64,000 nt of DNA, from positions 868,001-932,000 of the forward strand of contig NZ_LMPD01000001.1 of the NCBI RefSeq assembly GCF_001424305.1. The letters are read 5' to 3'. Shown here one piece after another: positions 42,781-50,980 of this stretch. Position numbers and translations under genes: made by a program. The stretch comes from Pedobacter sp. Leaf176. Its GTDB lineage: Bacteria > Bacteroidota > Bacteroidia > Sphingobacteriales > Sphingobacteriaceae. Under the pieces are notes generated by a model. That model was not told the DNA's origin. It made no database searches and saw only the letters and a list, made by a program, of their open reading frames with translations. How positions within the stretch are numbered: the stretch's first letter is position 1; each line of letters begins with the position of its first letter.

Positions 42781-42805
42781 CTTATAATATCATATCAGTT
42801 GATTA

Positions 42806-43471
42806 TTAGTTAACTTGAGCTTGAGCCCTTGCAATATAAGCATCTACCAACTGCGCTTCCTGGCTTTCAGGATATTGCGTTTTAATTTTTGTGTAGGCTT
42901 CCACAGCTCCTTTAAAATCTTTGAGGTTTTCATTCACTAAACCCAATTTCTTTAAAAACATTGGAGATGTAAATTTACTGGATTTATCAGCTGCTTTTTT
43001 ATAATATGTAACTGCTTGTTTATAATCTTTCAATTCGCTGTAAGCGTCGCCTAGTAAGCCTAAAGCTAATGGATCTGCAACCGGGCTGCCTGTTGCGCTG
43101 TATTTACTCAAGGCATCGATGGCTTGTTTGTATTCACCCTTACGCAAATAGATGCCACCTAAGTAAAGGTTCGCCAGGTTAGCCGACTTTGTATTATCAT
43201 AATCTTTAGCAATTTGCTCCAAACCCGGATAGCCACCTTCACCTTTAATTGCTTTGTTTGAAAGAGAATCTACACCAATTAATTGTTCAGCCTTAAACAT
43301 TTTGCTCGCAGCTTCCTGAGCACGGTCTTTTAAATATACATTCTGGTACCAAAAATAAACACCAATTAAAACGATTACAGCACCTGCTATAAATAACAGG
43401 CTTTTGTTGTTTTCCTGTAAAAAAGAACCTTTTCTAATAGGTTGAGTTGTCTGGTTATCTGTTGTAGACAT
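42806..43471 (-). CDS. membrane-anchored tetratricopeptide-repeat protein
   Basis: 221 residues: a short cytoplasmic tail, one membrane span about 26-44 (SLLFIAGAVIVLIGVYFWY), then at least three TPR units facing the periplasm (LANLYLGGIYLRKGEYKQAIDALSKY, DPLALGLLGDAYSELKDYKQAVTYYKKAAD, PMFLKKLGLVNENLKDFKGAVEAYTKIKTQYP). The layout matches YfgM-like proteins, which assist envelope protein folding near the translocon, but the identity is uncertain beyond the TPR fold. It is a single transcription unit with a -7 element at 43495-43502 and a strong terminator. Confidence 0.85.
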   Translation of the reverse strand: MSTTDNQTTQPIRKGSFLQENNKSLLFIAGAVIVLIGVYFWYQNVYLKDRAQEAASKMFKAEQLIGVDSLSNKAIKGEGGYPGLEQIAKDYDNTKSANLANLYLGGIYLRKGEYKQAIDALSKYSATGSPVADPLALGLLGDAYSELKDYKQAVTYYKKAADKSSKFTSPMFLKKLGLVNENLKDFKGAVEAYTKIKTQYPESQEAQLVDAYIARAQAQVN

Positions 43472-43494
43472 GTTTGTTTAAAAAATTAAGATTG

Positions 43495-43502
43495 CAAAAA
43501 TA
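43495..43502 (-). promoter_or_regulatory. -7 element of the TPR gene
   Basis: On the minus strand TATTTTTG, in the context CGTATTTTTGC, about 24 bp before the ATG. The same context occurs upstream of ndk. Confidence 0.55.
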
Positions 43503-43591
43503 CGTTTTTCAATCAAAGTAACAATCTTTATTTTCATTATTTAATTAAACGATAGTTATTTAGAAGCAGAAATTTCTGTGTGTTGAATTTC

Positions 43592-44047
43592 TTAACGAAG
43601 TAAACTGATTAGTGTGTGAAACCAGGTTTTGTTATCGCTAAAGATTCCAGTATGATTTATTACAAGATAAACCGTTTGGCTTTCGGAGTGGTTTTTAAAA
43701 GATTTAATTCTTATCGGCTGCCAGAACATCCCGAAATTTTTAACTGCAGATGCGGGAAACAGTTCGTCAAAGCCCATATATACTTCTTCAATTTGCGACA
43801 GAGGAAGCTCTAGGTGTTCATCTCCGGTTATAAATAGGCCGTTAGATGCGAGTAATATATTGCCCTCATGATTGTGCATTGGCTTTAAAAATGAAAACAT
43901 TCCTGCAACTTTTTTTAGCCAGCCAAATTTTTTCTCGTCGTTAAGTTCATGATCGTAAGACCACAGAACATTTCCTTCTAACATTTTTTGTGCAACCATA
44001 TATTTTTCCTTGCGATGAATGTAAGCTTTATTTTTAACATTGGCCAT
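43592..44047 (-). CDS. uncharacterised 151-aa protein divergent from recF
   Basis: Soluble protein with no signal peptide or membrane span. Notable parts: an N-terminal basic stretch MANVKNKAYIHRKEKYMVAQKMLEG, then alternating beta-strand-like segments (GNILLASNGLFITGDEHLELPLSQIEEVYMGFDELFP, FWQPIRIKSFKNHSESQTVYLVIN) ending TWFHTLISLLR. The strand pattern and C-terminal helix could be a PH-like domain, which is a guess. I do not recognise the family. Its start codon is 36 bp from that of recF on the other strand. Confidence 0.75.
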   Translation of the reverse strand: MANVKNKAYIHRKEKYMVAQKMLEGNVLWSYDHELNDEKKFGWLKKVAGMFSFLKPMHNHEGNILLASNGLFITGDEHLELPLSQIEEVYMGFDELFPASAVKNFGMFWQPIRIKSFKNHSESQTVYLVINHTGIFSDNKTWFHTLISLLR

Positions 44048-44083
44048 TGAAAGGGTAAAAAATCGGTAAATTGCAGGATATTT

Positions 44084-45187
44084 ATGTGGTTAAAAAACAT
44101 TACACTTCTTAATTTTAAAAATTACGCAGACGCGGGAATCAGCTTTTCTGAAACCGTAAACGTTTTTACCGGTAATAATGGTTCAGGTAAAACCAATATG
44201 CTGGATGCAATTCATTACTTATGCCTGTGTAAAAGTTATTTTAACCCAATTGATGGTCAGCAGATTAAGACTGGCGAAGATGTTTTTATGATTCAGGGCG
44301 ACTTCGACCGGAATCTGAAAAATGAAAAAATAAGTTGTGGTGTAAAAAGAAATCAGAAGAAACAATTTAAGAGAAACAAAAAAGAATACGATAAACTTGC
44401 TGATCACATTGGTTTATTTCCAGTGGTGATGGTTTCGCCATATGATGTTAACCTGATTATGGAAGGGAGCGAGGAGCGCAGAAAGTTTATCGACAACGTA
44501 ATTTCACAAACTGACTCACATTATCTGGATCAGTTAATAGCCTATAATCGCATTTTATCTAATAGAAATGCGCTGCTTAAACAAATTGCAACAACGAACA
44601 GGTACGATGCCGCACTTCTTGAAATTTTAGATGAACAGTTAATCGCTGCTGGCAATAAAATTTTTGCAACCAGAAAAGCCTTTATGGATGAGTTCATTCC
44701 GTTATTTAACCAATATTACAATTACCTTACCGATAACAAAGAAACCGTCGAATTAAATTATCAATCGCAGCTGGGAGAAACCCCGTTTATCGATTTATTG
44801 CGAAAATCAGTTGAAAAAGACAGAGTATTAGAGCGGACAACTACGGGTATTCATAAGGATGAACTTGCTTTTATCATAAATGCTATGCCTTTAAAAAAGT
44901 TTGGATCTCAAGGGCAGCAGAAATCTTTTTTGATTGCATTAAAACTGGCCCAATACGCTTACCTTGCAAAAAATAAGGGTTTTAAACCTTTACTTCTTTT
45001 GGACGATATTTTTGATAAACTTGACGACAACCGGGTACAAAAACTGATGCAAATGGTTTCTCACCACGATTTCGGACAGATATTTATTACCGATACCGGC
45101 ATAGAAAGGGTTAAATCGATTTTTTATAAGATAGAAGTTGACGTAACTTTGTTTGATGTAGAAAACGGAATGATAAAAAATGCGTAA
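44084..45187 (+). CDS. recF: DNA replication and repair protein RecF
   Basis: 367 residues. An SMC-like ATPase that helps load RecA at gaps with RecO and RecR. Walker A is FTGNNGSGKTNML (about 28-40), the ABC signature is KKFGSQGQQKSFLIALKLAQ and Walker B is PLLLLDDIFDKLDDNR. Normal length. Its last 8 bases overlap the DUF721 gene, so the two are translationally coupled. Confidence 0.97.
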   Translation: MWLKNITLLNFKNYADAGISFSETVNVFTGNNGSGKTNMLDAIHYLCLCKSYFNPIDGQQIKTGEDVFMIQGDFDRNLKNEKISCGVKRNQKKQFKRNKKEYDKLADHIGLFPVVMVSPYDVNLIMEGSEERRKFIDNVISQTDSHYLDQLIAYNRILSNRNALLKQIATTNRYDAALLEILDEQLIAAGNKIFATRKAFMDEFIPLFNQYYNYLTDNKETVELNYQSQLGETPFIDLLRKSVEKDRVLERTTTGIHKDELAFIINAMPLKKFGSQGQQKSFLIALKLAQYAYLAKNKGFKPLLLLDDIFDKLDDNRVQKLMQMVSHHDFGQIFITDTGIERVKSIFYKIEVDVTLFDVENGMIKNA

Positions 45188-45470
45188 ACCTAACGATGTT
45201 ACCCTTAAAGATGCTATCAGCAAAATGCTGGATGTATACCGTTTACGCCGCAAATTCGACGAAACTTCGATCCTTGCCATCTGGCCCGAAATTATGGGTA
45301 CAGCAATAGCAAACCGAACTAAGCAAATTTACATTCATGACAGAAAATTATTTATTCGCATAGAGTCATCCGTAATTAAAAATGAATTGGTTATGGTTAG
45401 GCAAGGCATTATCCAGAAGCTTAATGCACACGCCGGCACTGAAGTAATAACAGAAATGATTTTTCTTTAG
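45180..45470 (+). CDS. DUF721 protein (DciA-related)
   Basis: 96 residues, overlapping the end of recF by 8 bp. Typical DUF721 blocks: LKDAISKMLDVYRLRRKFDETSILAIWPEIMGTAIANRTKQIYI and LFIRIESSVIKNELVMVRQGIIQKLNAHAG. DUF721 includes DciA, which loads the replicative helicase in bacteria lacking DnaC, and the coupling to recF supports a replication or repair role. This is the short form with only the core domain. Confidence 0.92.
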   Translation: MRKPNDVTLKDAISKMLDVYRLRRKFDETSILAIWPEIMGTAIANRTKQIYIHDRKLFIRIESSVIKNELVMVRQGIIQKLNAHAGTEVITEMIFL

Positions 45471-45473
45471 ATC

Positions 45474-45502
45474 AAAAAAAGCTGAAATTTAAAAACTTCA
45501 GC
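45474..45502 (-). terminator. terminator of the 57-aa lipoprotein gene
   Basis: GCTGAA (45481-45486) and TTCAGC (45497-45502) pair; on the minus strand the stem is followed by seven T. It lies between two convergent genes. Confidence 0.6.
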
Positions 45503-45532
45503 CTTTCAATTAATTAATAAGGGGAATAATTT

Positions 45533-45706
45533 TTATCCTCTACCGCCGAATACTTTAGATAATATCCATATTATCAAAGCAACTACAATAACCACAATTA
45601 TTATTCCCGACCAAACGCCGGCTTTAAATATACCTTGGGCTAGTTCGCAACTGCTTAAGGTTGTGCATAAAAATGCAATCAGTATTAAAGGAAATGTTCT
45701 TTTCAT
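45533..45706 (-). CDS. small one-span lipoprotein, 57 aa
   Basis: Reads MKRTFPLILIAFLCTTLSSC, then ELAQGIFKAGVWSGIIIVV and a hydrophobic run ending ILSKVFGGRG. The LSSC motif is a lipobox (Cys at 20), followed by the conserved-looking GIFKAGVWSG and a C-terminal membrane segment with a glycine-rich end. I recall short proteins of exactly this plan being common in Bacteroidota (CEVIGGIFKAGVWTG type), with no known function. Its own terminator supports it being a gene. Confidence 0.75.
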   Translation of the reverse strand: MKRTFPLILIAFLCTTLSSCELAQGIFKAGVWSGIIIVVIVVALIIWILSKVFGGRG

Positions 45707-45761
45707 GATGTTAATTTTGATATAGCTAACATCTAAAAGAGAAATAATGTTTTATACTTCT

Positions 45762-46523
45762 TTACTTTCCGTTAACTTTTAGCAACTCTATTTCGAAAAT
45801 CAAGGTGCTGTATGGAGGAATATCTGCGCCAGCACCACGTTCACCATAAGCCAGGTTATATGGAATAAAGAATTTATATTTTGATCCGGCAGGCATTAAC
45901 TGAACACCTTCTGTCCATCCCGGAATCACTCTGTTTAATGGAAAACTAATCGGTTCACCTCTGTCATATGAACTATCAAATTGTTGGCCGTTTAGTAAAG
46001 TTCCTTTATAATGAACCAGAACTGAATCAGATGCTGAACTTGGTTTAACGCCATTTCCAGGAATTAAAACCTCATACTGTAAACCACTGGCAGTTGTTTG
46101 TACGCCAGCACGCTTTTTGTTTTCGTCTAAAAATGTTTGTCCTTCTTTTATCATGGGTGCAAATTTTATTTTGTTAGCTTCTGCCTCAGCTTTATTTTTT
46201 ACAGCTGATGCTTTTGTAATGGCTTCATTGATGCATTCCTGCGCCTGTTGTTGTGTAAGCGCAACCTTTCCACCAGCGAATGCATCTTTTAATCCTTTTA
46301 ATAGAACATCATAATTCATTGTAGAAAGTCCGGTCGTTTTCAAGCTTGCTCCTATTGACGAACCAAAAGCATAACTAACAGAATCTAAAGAAGATTTTAA
46401 AACTGCAGTTGTTGTTGCTGGTTTAGACGCTGCAAGAGGTTTCTTAGCCACTGGCTTTTTGGTTTGTGCGAAAGAAGCAATTGTGATACCTGAAACAAAT
46501 ATCGTAAAAAAGAATTTTTTCAT
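45762..46523 (-). CDS. FKBP-type peptidyl-prolyl cis-trans isomerase, exported
   Basis: 253 residues. Signal peptide ending ITIASFAQ (about 20), a low-complexity Lys/Ala/Thr linker to about 42, an FKBP_N helical dimerisation domain about 45-145 (SVSYAFGSSIGASLKTTGLS...MLKGLKDAFAG type), and the FKBP domain about 155-253 (SDSVLVHYKGTLLNGQQFDSSYDRGEPISFPLNRVIPGWTEGVQLMPAGSKYKFFIPYNLAYGERG...IPPYSTLIFEIELLKV). It is the MIP/FkpA/FklB architecture and should catalyse proline isomerisation and chaperoning in the periplasm. Confidence 0.95.
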   Translation of the reverse strand: MKKFFFTIFVSGITIASFAQTKKPVAKKPLAASKPATTTAVLKSSLDSVSYAFGSSIGASLKTTGLSTMNYDVLLKGLKDAFAGGKVALTQQQAQECINEAITKASAVKNKAEAEANKIKFAPMIKEGQTFLDENKKRAGVQTTASGLQYEVLIPGNGVKPSSASDSVLVHYKGTLLNGQQFDSSYDRGEPISFPLNRVIPGWTEGVQLMPAGSKYKFFIPYNLAYGERGAGADIPPYSTLIFEIELLKVNGK

Positions 46524-46597
46524 TTGTGTGATTTTTGTTGTTGCTGAACGAAAACAACGTCTTTAATTTATACGGGTCGAAAGATACAAAACTTATA

Positions 46598-46628
46598 AAA
46601 AAATAAAACCCCGGATAAGCGGGGTTTT
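46598..46628 (-). terminator. terminator of ndk
   Basis: AAAACCCCG (46605-46613), loop GATAAG, CGGGGTTTT (46620-46628); on the minus strand followed by ATTTTTTT. Confidence 0.88.
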
Positions 46629-46650
46629 AAATTAATATTTTCAACAATAC

Positions 46651-47070
46651 TTAAAAGCGCTCGTCAGCTTTGAAGAAAAAGTTCCCTTCGATTTCTGCGT
46701 TCTCATCAGAATCTGAGCCGTGAACTGCATTGGCATCAATAGATTTAGCATATTTCTGACGGATAGTACCTTCAGCAGCCTCAGCCGGATTTGTAGCGCC
46801 GATTAATTTTCTAAAATCTTCAATTGCATTATCTTTCTCTAAAATAGCTGCAACAATTGGTCCTGAAGACATGAAGCTAACTAAATCTTTGTAAAAAGGA
46901 CGTTCTGCATGTACAGCATAAAACTGACCAGCAGTTTCGTCAGTTAGCTTAGTATATTTTAATGCAATGATTTTGAAACCTGCATTGGTGATGTCATTTA
47001 AGATTGATCCGATATGGCCGTTTGCAACTGCATCTGGCTTAATCATAGTAAAAGTTCTGTTCGTGCTCAT
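46651..47070 (-). CDS. ndk: nucleoside diphosphate kinase
   Basis: 139 residues. Transfers the gamma-phosphate between NTPs and NDPs via a phospho-His. Visible blocks: [70 protein letters not shown] and [22 protein letters not shown], where the His of VHGSDS is catalytic. Single transcript with a TATTTTTG -7 element upstream and a strong terminator. Confidence 0.97.
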   Translation of the reverse strand: MSTNRTFTMIKPDAVANGHIGSILNDITNAGFKIIALKYTKLTDETAGQFYAVHAERPFYKDLVSFMSSGPIVAAILEKDNAIEDFRKLIGATNPAEAAEGTIRQKYAKSIDANAVHGSDSDENAEIEGNFFFKADERF

Positions 47071-47094
47071 TGTGCTTTAATATCAAATTTTGTG

Positions 47095-47102
47095 CAAAAA
47101 TA
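47095..47102 (-). promoter_or_regulatory. -7 element of ndk
   Basis: Minus-strand TATTTTTG in the context CGTATTTTTGC, about 25 bp before the ATG. Confidence 0.6.
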
Positions 47103-47285
47103 CGTTTTAATTGATGAAATAGAAATGTTTATTTATTTGTTTAAACGTGCAGGAATTAATTTAGTGTATTAACAAAATTAAATGCATCAAATTCTTTAAC
47201 TGGCAATAATTATGTAAAAAATAAAATTGTATTAGGCCAACATTAGAGGCAGATTAAAATATTATTTAAATTAAGTCTAAATAAG

Positions 47286-47316
47286 TTTGGAAAATTAAAT
47301 TCTGATATTACCTTTG
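47286..47316 (+). promoter_or_regulatory. promoter of the siderophore-type TonB receptor gene
   Basis: TTTG at 47286-47289, 19-bp spacer, TACCTTTG at 47309-47316, close to the Bacteroidota consensus. No Fur-like dyad is clear to the eye, although the surrounding sequence is very AT-rich. Confidence 0.75.
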
Positions 47317-47344
47317 CGGCTGTTTAGAATCAATCCAAATAATC

Positions 47345-49741
47345 ATGACGAAAAAATTTACACAGATCCTTAATTTTGTGGTTATAATGATGCTTTTATC
47401 GACAAACATAAAAGCTCAGACCAAATCCGCCAGTATAAACGGGCAAATTAAAACCAGCGATGGCAAACCAGCCGGGTACGTTAGTGTTGGGTTAAAAAAT
47501 TCCAATAAGGCGACCCACACGGACGAGAACGGGAATTTTATAATTAAAAACCTAGCTGCCGGACAGTATGTAATCAAGGTATCCGCTGTAGGTGTAAAGG
47601 TTCAGGAAAAAGAAATTTCAGTTGCGGAAGGAGAATCAGCTACTTTTAACTTCTCCATCTCAGAATCGGCTTCTCAATTAGATGAGGTTTCAGTTAATGG
47701 TTATAAAACCCCAAACCAGAAGCCCGTTAATTTAGGCAAAATTGCTATTGCGCCTAAAGATTTGCCGCAATCTGTGCAAATTGTGGGCGCCCAGGTAATC
47801 AGAGACCAACAAGCGAATACTTTAGGTGATGTAATGAAAAACATTAACGGAGTCGCTTTAGGAGCAAACAGGGGTTCGGTAGGCGAAAACTTTTTTGCAA
47901 GAGGTTACAGCTTAGGTGCAAATAATGTTTTTAAAAACGGAGCAAGAACAACAATAGGTGGAAGCCCGGAAGCAAGCACATTAGAATCTGTTGAAGTTTT
48001 AAAAGGAAGTGCTGCGTTACTTTACGGTGGCGTTAGCGGTGGTGCCGTAGTTAATATGGTTACCAAAAAACCTAAGTTCGAATATGGTGGCGAAGTATCC
48101 ATGCGTGTTGGCAGTTATGACTTATACAAGCCAATAATAGACTTGTATGGCCCAATTTCAAAAAAGGTCGCTTTTAGAGTGATTGGAACCTATGAATCGG
48201 CAGGAAGTTACAGGGATAACGTCAGCTCGAAAAGGTTCTATATAAACCCCTCTCTACTTTATAAAATAAGCGACAATACAGAAATCATCGTTCAGGGAGA
48301 TTATTTAAAAAGTAATTTTACCCCTGATTTTGGAATAGGAACAGTTGGAAATGCGCTCGCTCCATTAAGTAGAAACGTATTTGTTAATACAAACTGGGCT
48401 TATAATAAAACCAATACATCAACAGCACAGGCTGTTTTAAACCATAAATTTAATGCGGATTGGAAGCTAAACGTGATTGCCGCTGTACAATCTTACAATA
48501 GGGATTATTTTTCAGCCGAACGTCCTGCGGCGAATGCAGCCGGAGTTTGGAACAGGGCTTTAACGCGTTCAGATATTGAAGAGTTTACATTTAATCAGCA
48601 GGTAAATTTAATGGGTAACTTCAAGATAGCCGGATTTAAAAACACGCTGCTGGTTGGAGCAGATGCTGATCAATCTAAAACTAAGACTGGTGGATTTGCA
48701 TCTACAAACGTTTTACCTGCTGCTACACCAACATATTATGATAGCGTGAATCTGTTGGATCCATCATCGTTTGACAAACCAAGTAACTATAATATGCCAA
48801 ACACCACCTTACTCACCAATACAAATGCAAATGTATTCAGAATGGGCGGATTTGTTCAGGATCTAATATCTTTAACGGAGAAGTTTAAAGTGCTGGCAGG
48901 TGTTCGATGGTCGTTCCAGAAAACACCAACAACAACTATTAATACGCTTACTAGCGGTGTAGATACAAAAGGTACGGCAGTAGATAAAATAGATAAGGCA
49001 TTTTCTCCAAAATTTGGCTTGATTTATCAGCCGGTTTCATCGACCTCAATTTATGCCAGTTATTCAAATAATTTCACGTCTAACACAGGTATTGACATTG
49101 CTACAAATGGGCCAATGGGTCCGTCAATAATAGATCAGTATGAGGCTGGTATCAAAAACGATTTCCTGAAAGGTAAGCTTTCAGCTAACTTGACTGTATA
49201 TAAAATTAAAAACGACAAATTTGCCCAAACCGCATTAGCAGATCCAACGAAACGTGAATTTTCAGGCGCAACAGCGAGCGACGGATTGGAAATTGATTTG
49301 TCAGGGGTAGTTGTTCCAGGCTTAAATTTTATAGCTGGCTACGCTTACAATTACATGCGTTACACATCTACATTAGCAGTTACCGGTATTGTTGAAGGTG
49401 AACGTGTAGTTGGTACAACAAAAAATACAGCTAACGGTACATTATTTTATACCTTTCAGGATGGTGGGATCAAAGGCTTAAAGTTTGGTGCGTCTGTTTT
49501 TTATACAGGTGATAGAAATGGAGGTAGAAATACAACCAAAAACAATTCGTCCTCCGGCATTATTCCTTTAAGTTCTTTTACGACAGTTGATTTTTCAGCG
49601 GGTTATAACTGGAAAAAGATTTCATTATTGGCAAAAATTTCAAACATTACGAACGAATTGAATTACTTTGTTCACGAGAACTATAGTGTCAATCCAATTC
49701 CTCCACGTCAGTTTGTTACTACATTATCTTATAAATTTTAA
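47345..49741 (+). CDS. TonB-dependent siderophore-type receptor
   Basis: 798 residues. Signal peptide ending NIKAQ (about 25), a carboxypeptidase-regulatory-like domain about 28-115 (SINGQIKTSDGKPAGYVSVGLKNS), then a plug (KDLPQSVQIVGAQVIRDQQANTLGDVMKNINGV, GENFFARGYSL, TLESVEVLKGSAALLYGGVSGGAVVNMVTKKP) typical of TIGR01783-type ferric-siderophore receptors, and a 22-strand barrel ending SYKF. It should import a ferric siderophore with TonB energy. The gene is alone, with its own promoter and terminator; no siderophore synthesis genes are near. The exact ligand is unknown. Confidence 0.92.
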   Translation: MTKKFTQILNFVVIMMLLSTNIKAQTKSASINGQIKTSDGKPAGYVSVGLKNSNKATHTDENGNFIIKNLAAGQYVIKVSAVGVKVQEKEISVAEGESATFNFSISESASQLDEVSVNGYKTPNQKPVNLGKIAIAPKDLPQSVQIVGAQVIRDQQANTLGDVMKNINGVALGANRGSVGENFFARGYSLGANNVFKNGARTTIGGSPEASTLESVEVLKGSAALLYGGVSGGAVVNMVTKKPKFEYGGEVSMRVGSYDLYKPIIDLYGPISKKVAFRVIGTYESAGSYRDNVSSKRFYINPSLLYKISDNTEIIVQGDYLKSNFTPDFGIGTVGNALAPLSRNVFVNTNWAYNKTNTSTAQAVLNHKFNADWKLNVIAAVQSYNRDYFSAERPAANAAGVWNRALTRSDIEEFTFNQQVNLMGNFKIAGFKNTLLVGADADQSKTKTGGFASTNVLPAATPTYYDSVNLLDPSSFDKPSNYNMPNTTLLTNTNANVFRMGGFVQDLISLTEKFKVLAGVRWSFQKTPTTTINTLTSGVDTKGTAVDKIDKAFSPKFGLIYQPVSSTSIYASYSNNFTSNTGIDIATNGPMGPSIIDQYEAGIKNDFLKGKLSANLTVYKIKNDKFAQTALADPTKREFSGATASDGLEIDLSGVVVPGLNFIAGYAYNYMRYTSTLAVTGIVEGERVVGTTKNTANGTLFYTFQDGGIKGLKFGASVFYTGDRNGGRNTTKNNSSSGIIPLSSFTTVDFSAGYNWKKISLLAKISNITNELNYFVHENYSVNPIPPRQFVTTLSYKF

Positions 49742-49761
49742 TAATTTCATAGCATATTTAC

Positions 49762-49796
49762 AACGGGTCAGTCTAATAAGGCTAACCCGTTTTTTT
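49762..49796 (+). terminator. terminator after the TonB receptor gene
   Basis: AACGGGT (49762-49768) pairs with ACCCGTT (49785-49791) with further inner pairing, followed by six more T. Confidence 0.85.
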
Positions 49797-49846
49797 ATTC
49801 CTTAATTTAAGCATTAAATAAGCATACGATTAATACTAAATTTACT

Positions 49847-49854
49847 TAGCTTTG
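49847..49854 (+). promoter_or_regulatory. -7 element of nrnA
   Basis: TAGCTTTG, 13 bp before the ATG, so the leader is short. Confidence 0.55.
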
Positions 49855-49867
49855 CAAGCGCAAAATT

Positions 49868-50878
49868 ATGCTTACATTAACAGATTTAAAATCCTTACTG
49901 GCTACGCCTCAGAAAATTGTAATCACGACACATCACAAACCTGATGGTGATGCAATGGGTTCCTCTTTAGGTTTGTATGGCTACTTAATCCAGAAAGGCC
50001 ATCATGTAAAAGTGATAACCCCAACGGATTATCCCCTGTTCCTGCAGTGGATGCCTAATAATTCCGATGTGGTCATATTTACTGAGGAAACTGAAAAAGC
50101 TGCAAAACTAGTCGAGGAAGCAGCAATAATTTTTTGTCTGGATTTCAATACCTTAAGCAGAATTAACGAACTTGGCGAGTTGGTGCGTGCAGCTTCCGCT
50201 AAAAAGGTGATGATTGACCATCATCTAGAGCCTGAGGATTTTGATGATTACCGTCATTGGGATATAAACGCTTGTGCTGCGGCTCAATTGGTTTACGATT
50301 TTATAGTTAATCAACTGGATGACGAAAAAGGCATCAACAAAGATGTTGCAGCTTGTTTGTATACGGGAATTATGACAGATTCAGCATCATTCCGCTTTCC
50401 TTTAGCAACATCGAATGTGTACCGCATTGCCGCGAATCTTATTGATTTAGGAGCGGAACACTGGAAAATACATCAGTTGGTTTACGACAATGCCAGTGAA
50501 GATCGATTACGTTTCCTTGGTTACTGTTTATCCAACAAGCTCGAAGTTTTCCATGAATTTAATACCGCAATTATTACGGTTACAAAAGATGAACTAGCAA
50601 AATACCACAGTACAACCGGCGATACTGAAGGTGTAGTAAACTATGCCTTGTCTATAAACGGAATTCGTCTAGCCGCTTTAATTGTCGAAAGACCAGATAA
50701 AGTTAAATTATCCTTACGTTCTACCGGAGATTTTCCTGCAAATGAAATCTGTAAAAAATATTTCAATGGAGGTGGTCACAGAAATGCGGCTGGCGGCGCC
50801 TCAGAAAAATCATTAACTGCAGTTATCGAAGAATTTAAATCAATATTACCAGAATATAAAAGTCAGTTAATTGCATAA
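49868..50878 (+). CDS. nrnA: DHH/DHHA1 phosphoesterase, NrnA-like (oligoribonuclease/pAp phosphatase)
   Basis: 336 residues. DHH motifs in order: ITTHHKPDGDAMGSSLGLYGYL, IIFCLDFNTLSRI, VMIDHHLEPEDF and YTGIMTDSASFRFP; the DHHA1 domain ends with FNGGGHRNAAGGAS. Residues bind two Mn ions in the family. It degrades nanoRNAs and dephosphorylates 3'-phosphoadenosine 5'-phosphate in the cytoplasm. The FKBP lipoprotein gene follows after 96 bp that include a duplicated leader sequence. Confidence 0.93.
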   Translation: MLTLTDLKSLLATPQKIVITTHHKPDGDAMGSSLGLYGYLIQKGHHVKVITPTDYPLFLQWMPNNSDVVIFTEETEKAAKLVEEAAIIFCLDFNTLSRINELGELVRAASAKKVMIDHHLEPEDFDDYRHWDINACAAAQLVYDFIVNQLDDEKGINKDVAACLYTGIMTDSASFRFPLATSNVYRIAANLIDLGAEHWKIHQLVYDNASEDRLRFLGYCLSNKLEVFHEFNTAIITVTKDELAKYHSTTGDTEGVVNYALSINGIRLAALIVERPDKVKLSLRSTGDFPANEICKKYFNGGGHRNAAGGASEKSLTAVIEEFKSILPEYKSQLIA

Positions 50879-50895
50879 ATAAAGCAGGCGTTCCC

Positions 50896-50980
50896 TGATA
50901 AATAATAAACCAATAAATAAATAATGAAACCTGCGAAGCAAGCTTCATGATAAATAAAAATCAATAAACAAATAATGAAA
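50896..50980 (+). repeat. duplicated leader with an 8-codon upstream ORF
   Basis: TGATAAATAATAAACC with AATAAATAAATAATGAAA (50896-50929) is repeated imperfectly as TGATAAATAAAAATC with AATAAACAAATAATGAAA (50948-50980), 52 bp apart. The second ATG is the FKBP start. The first ATG (50924) opens a mini-frame MKPAKQAS ending in TGA at 50948-50950. Confidence 0.55.
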
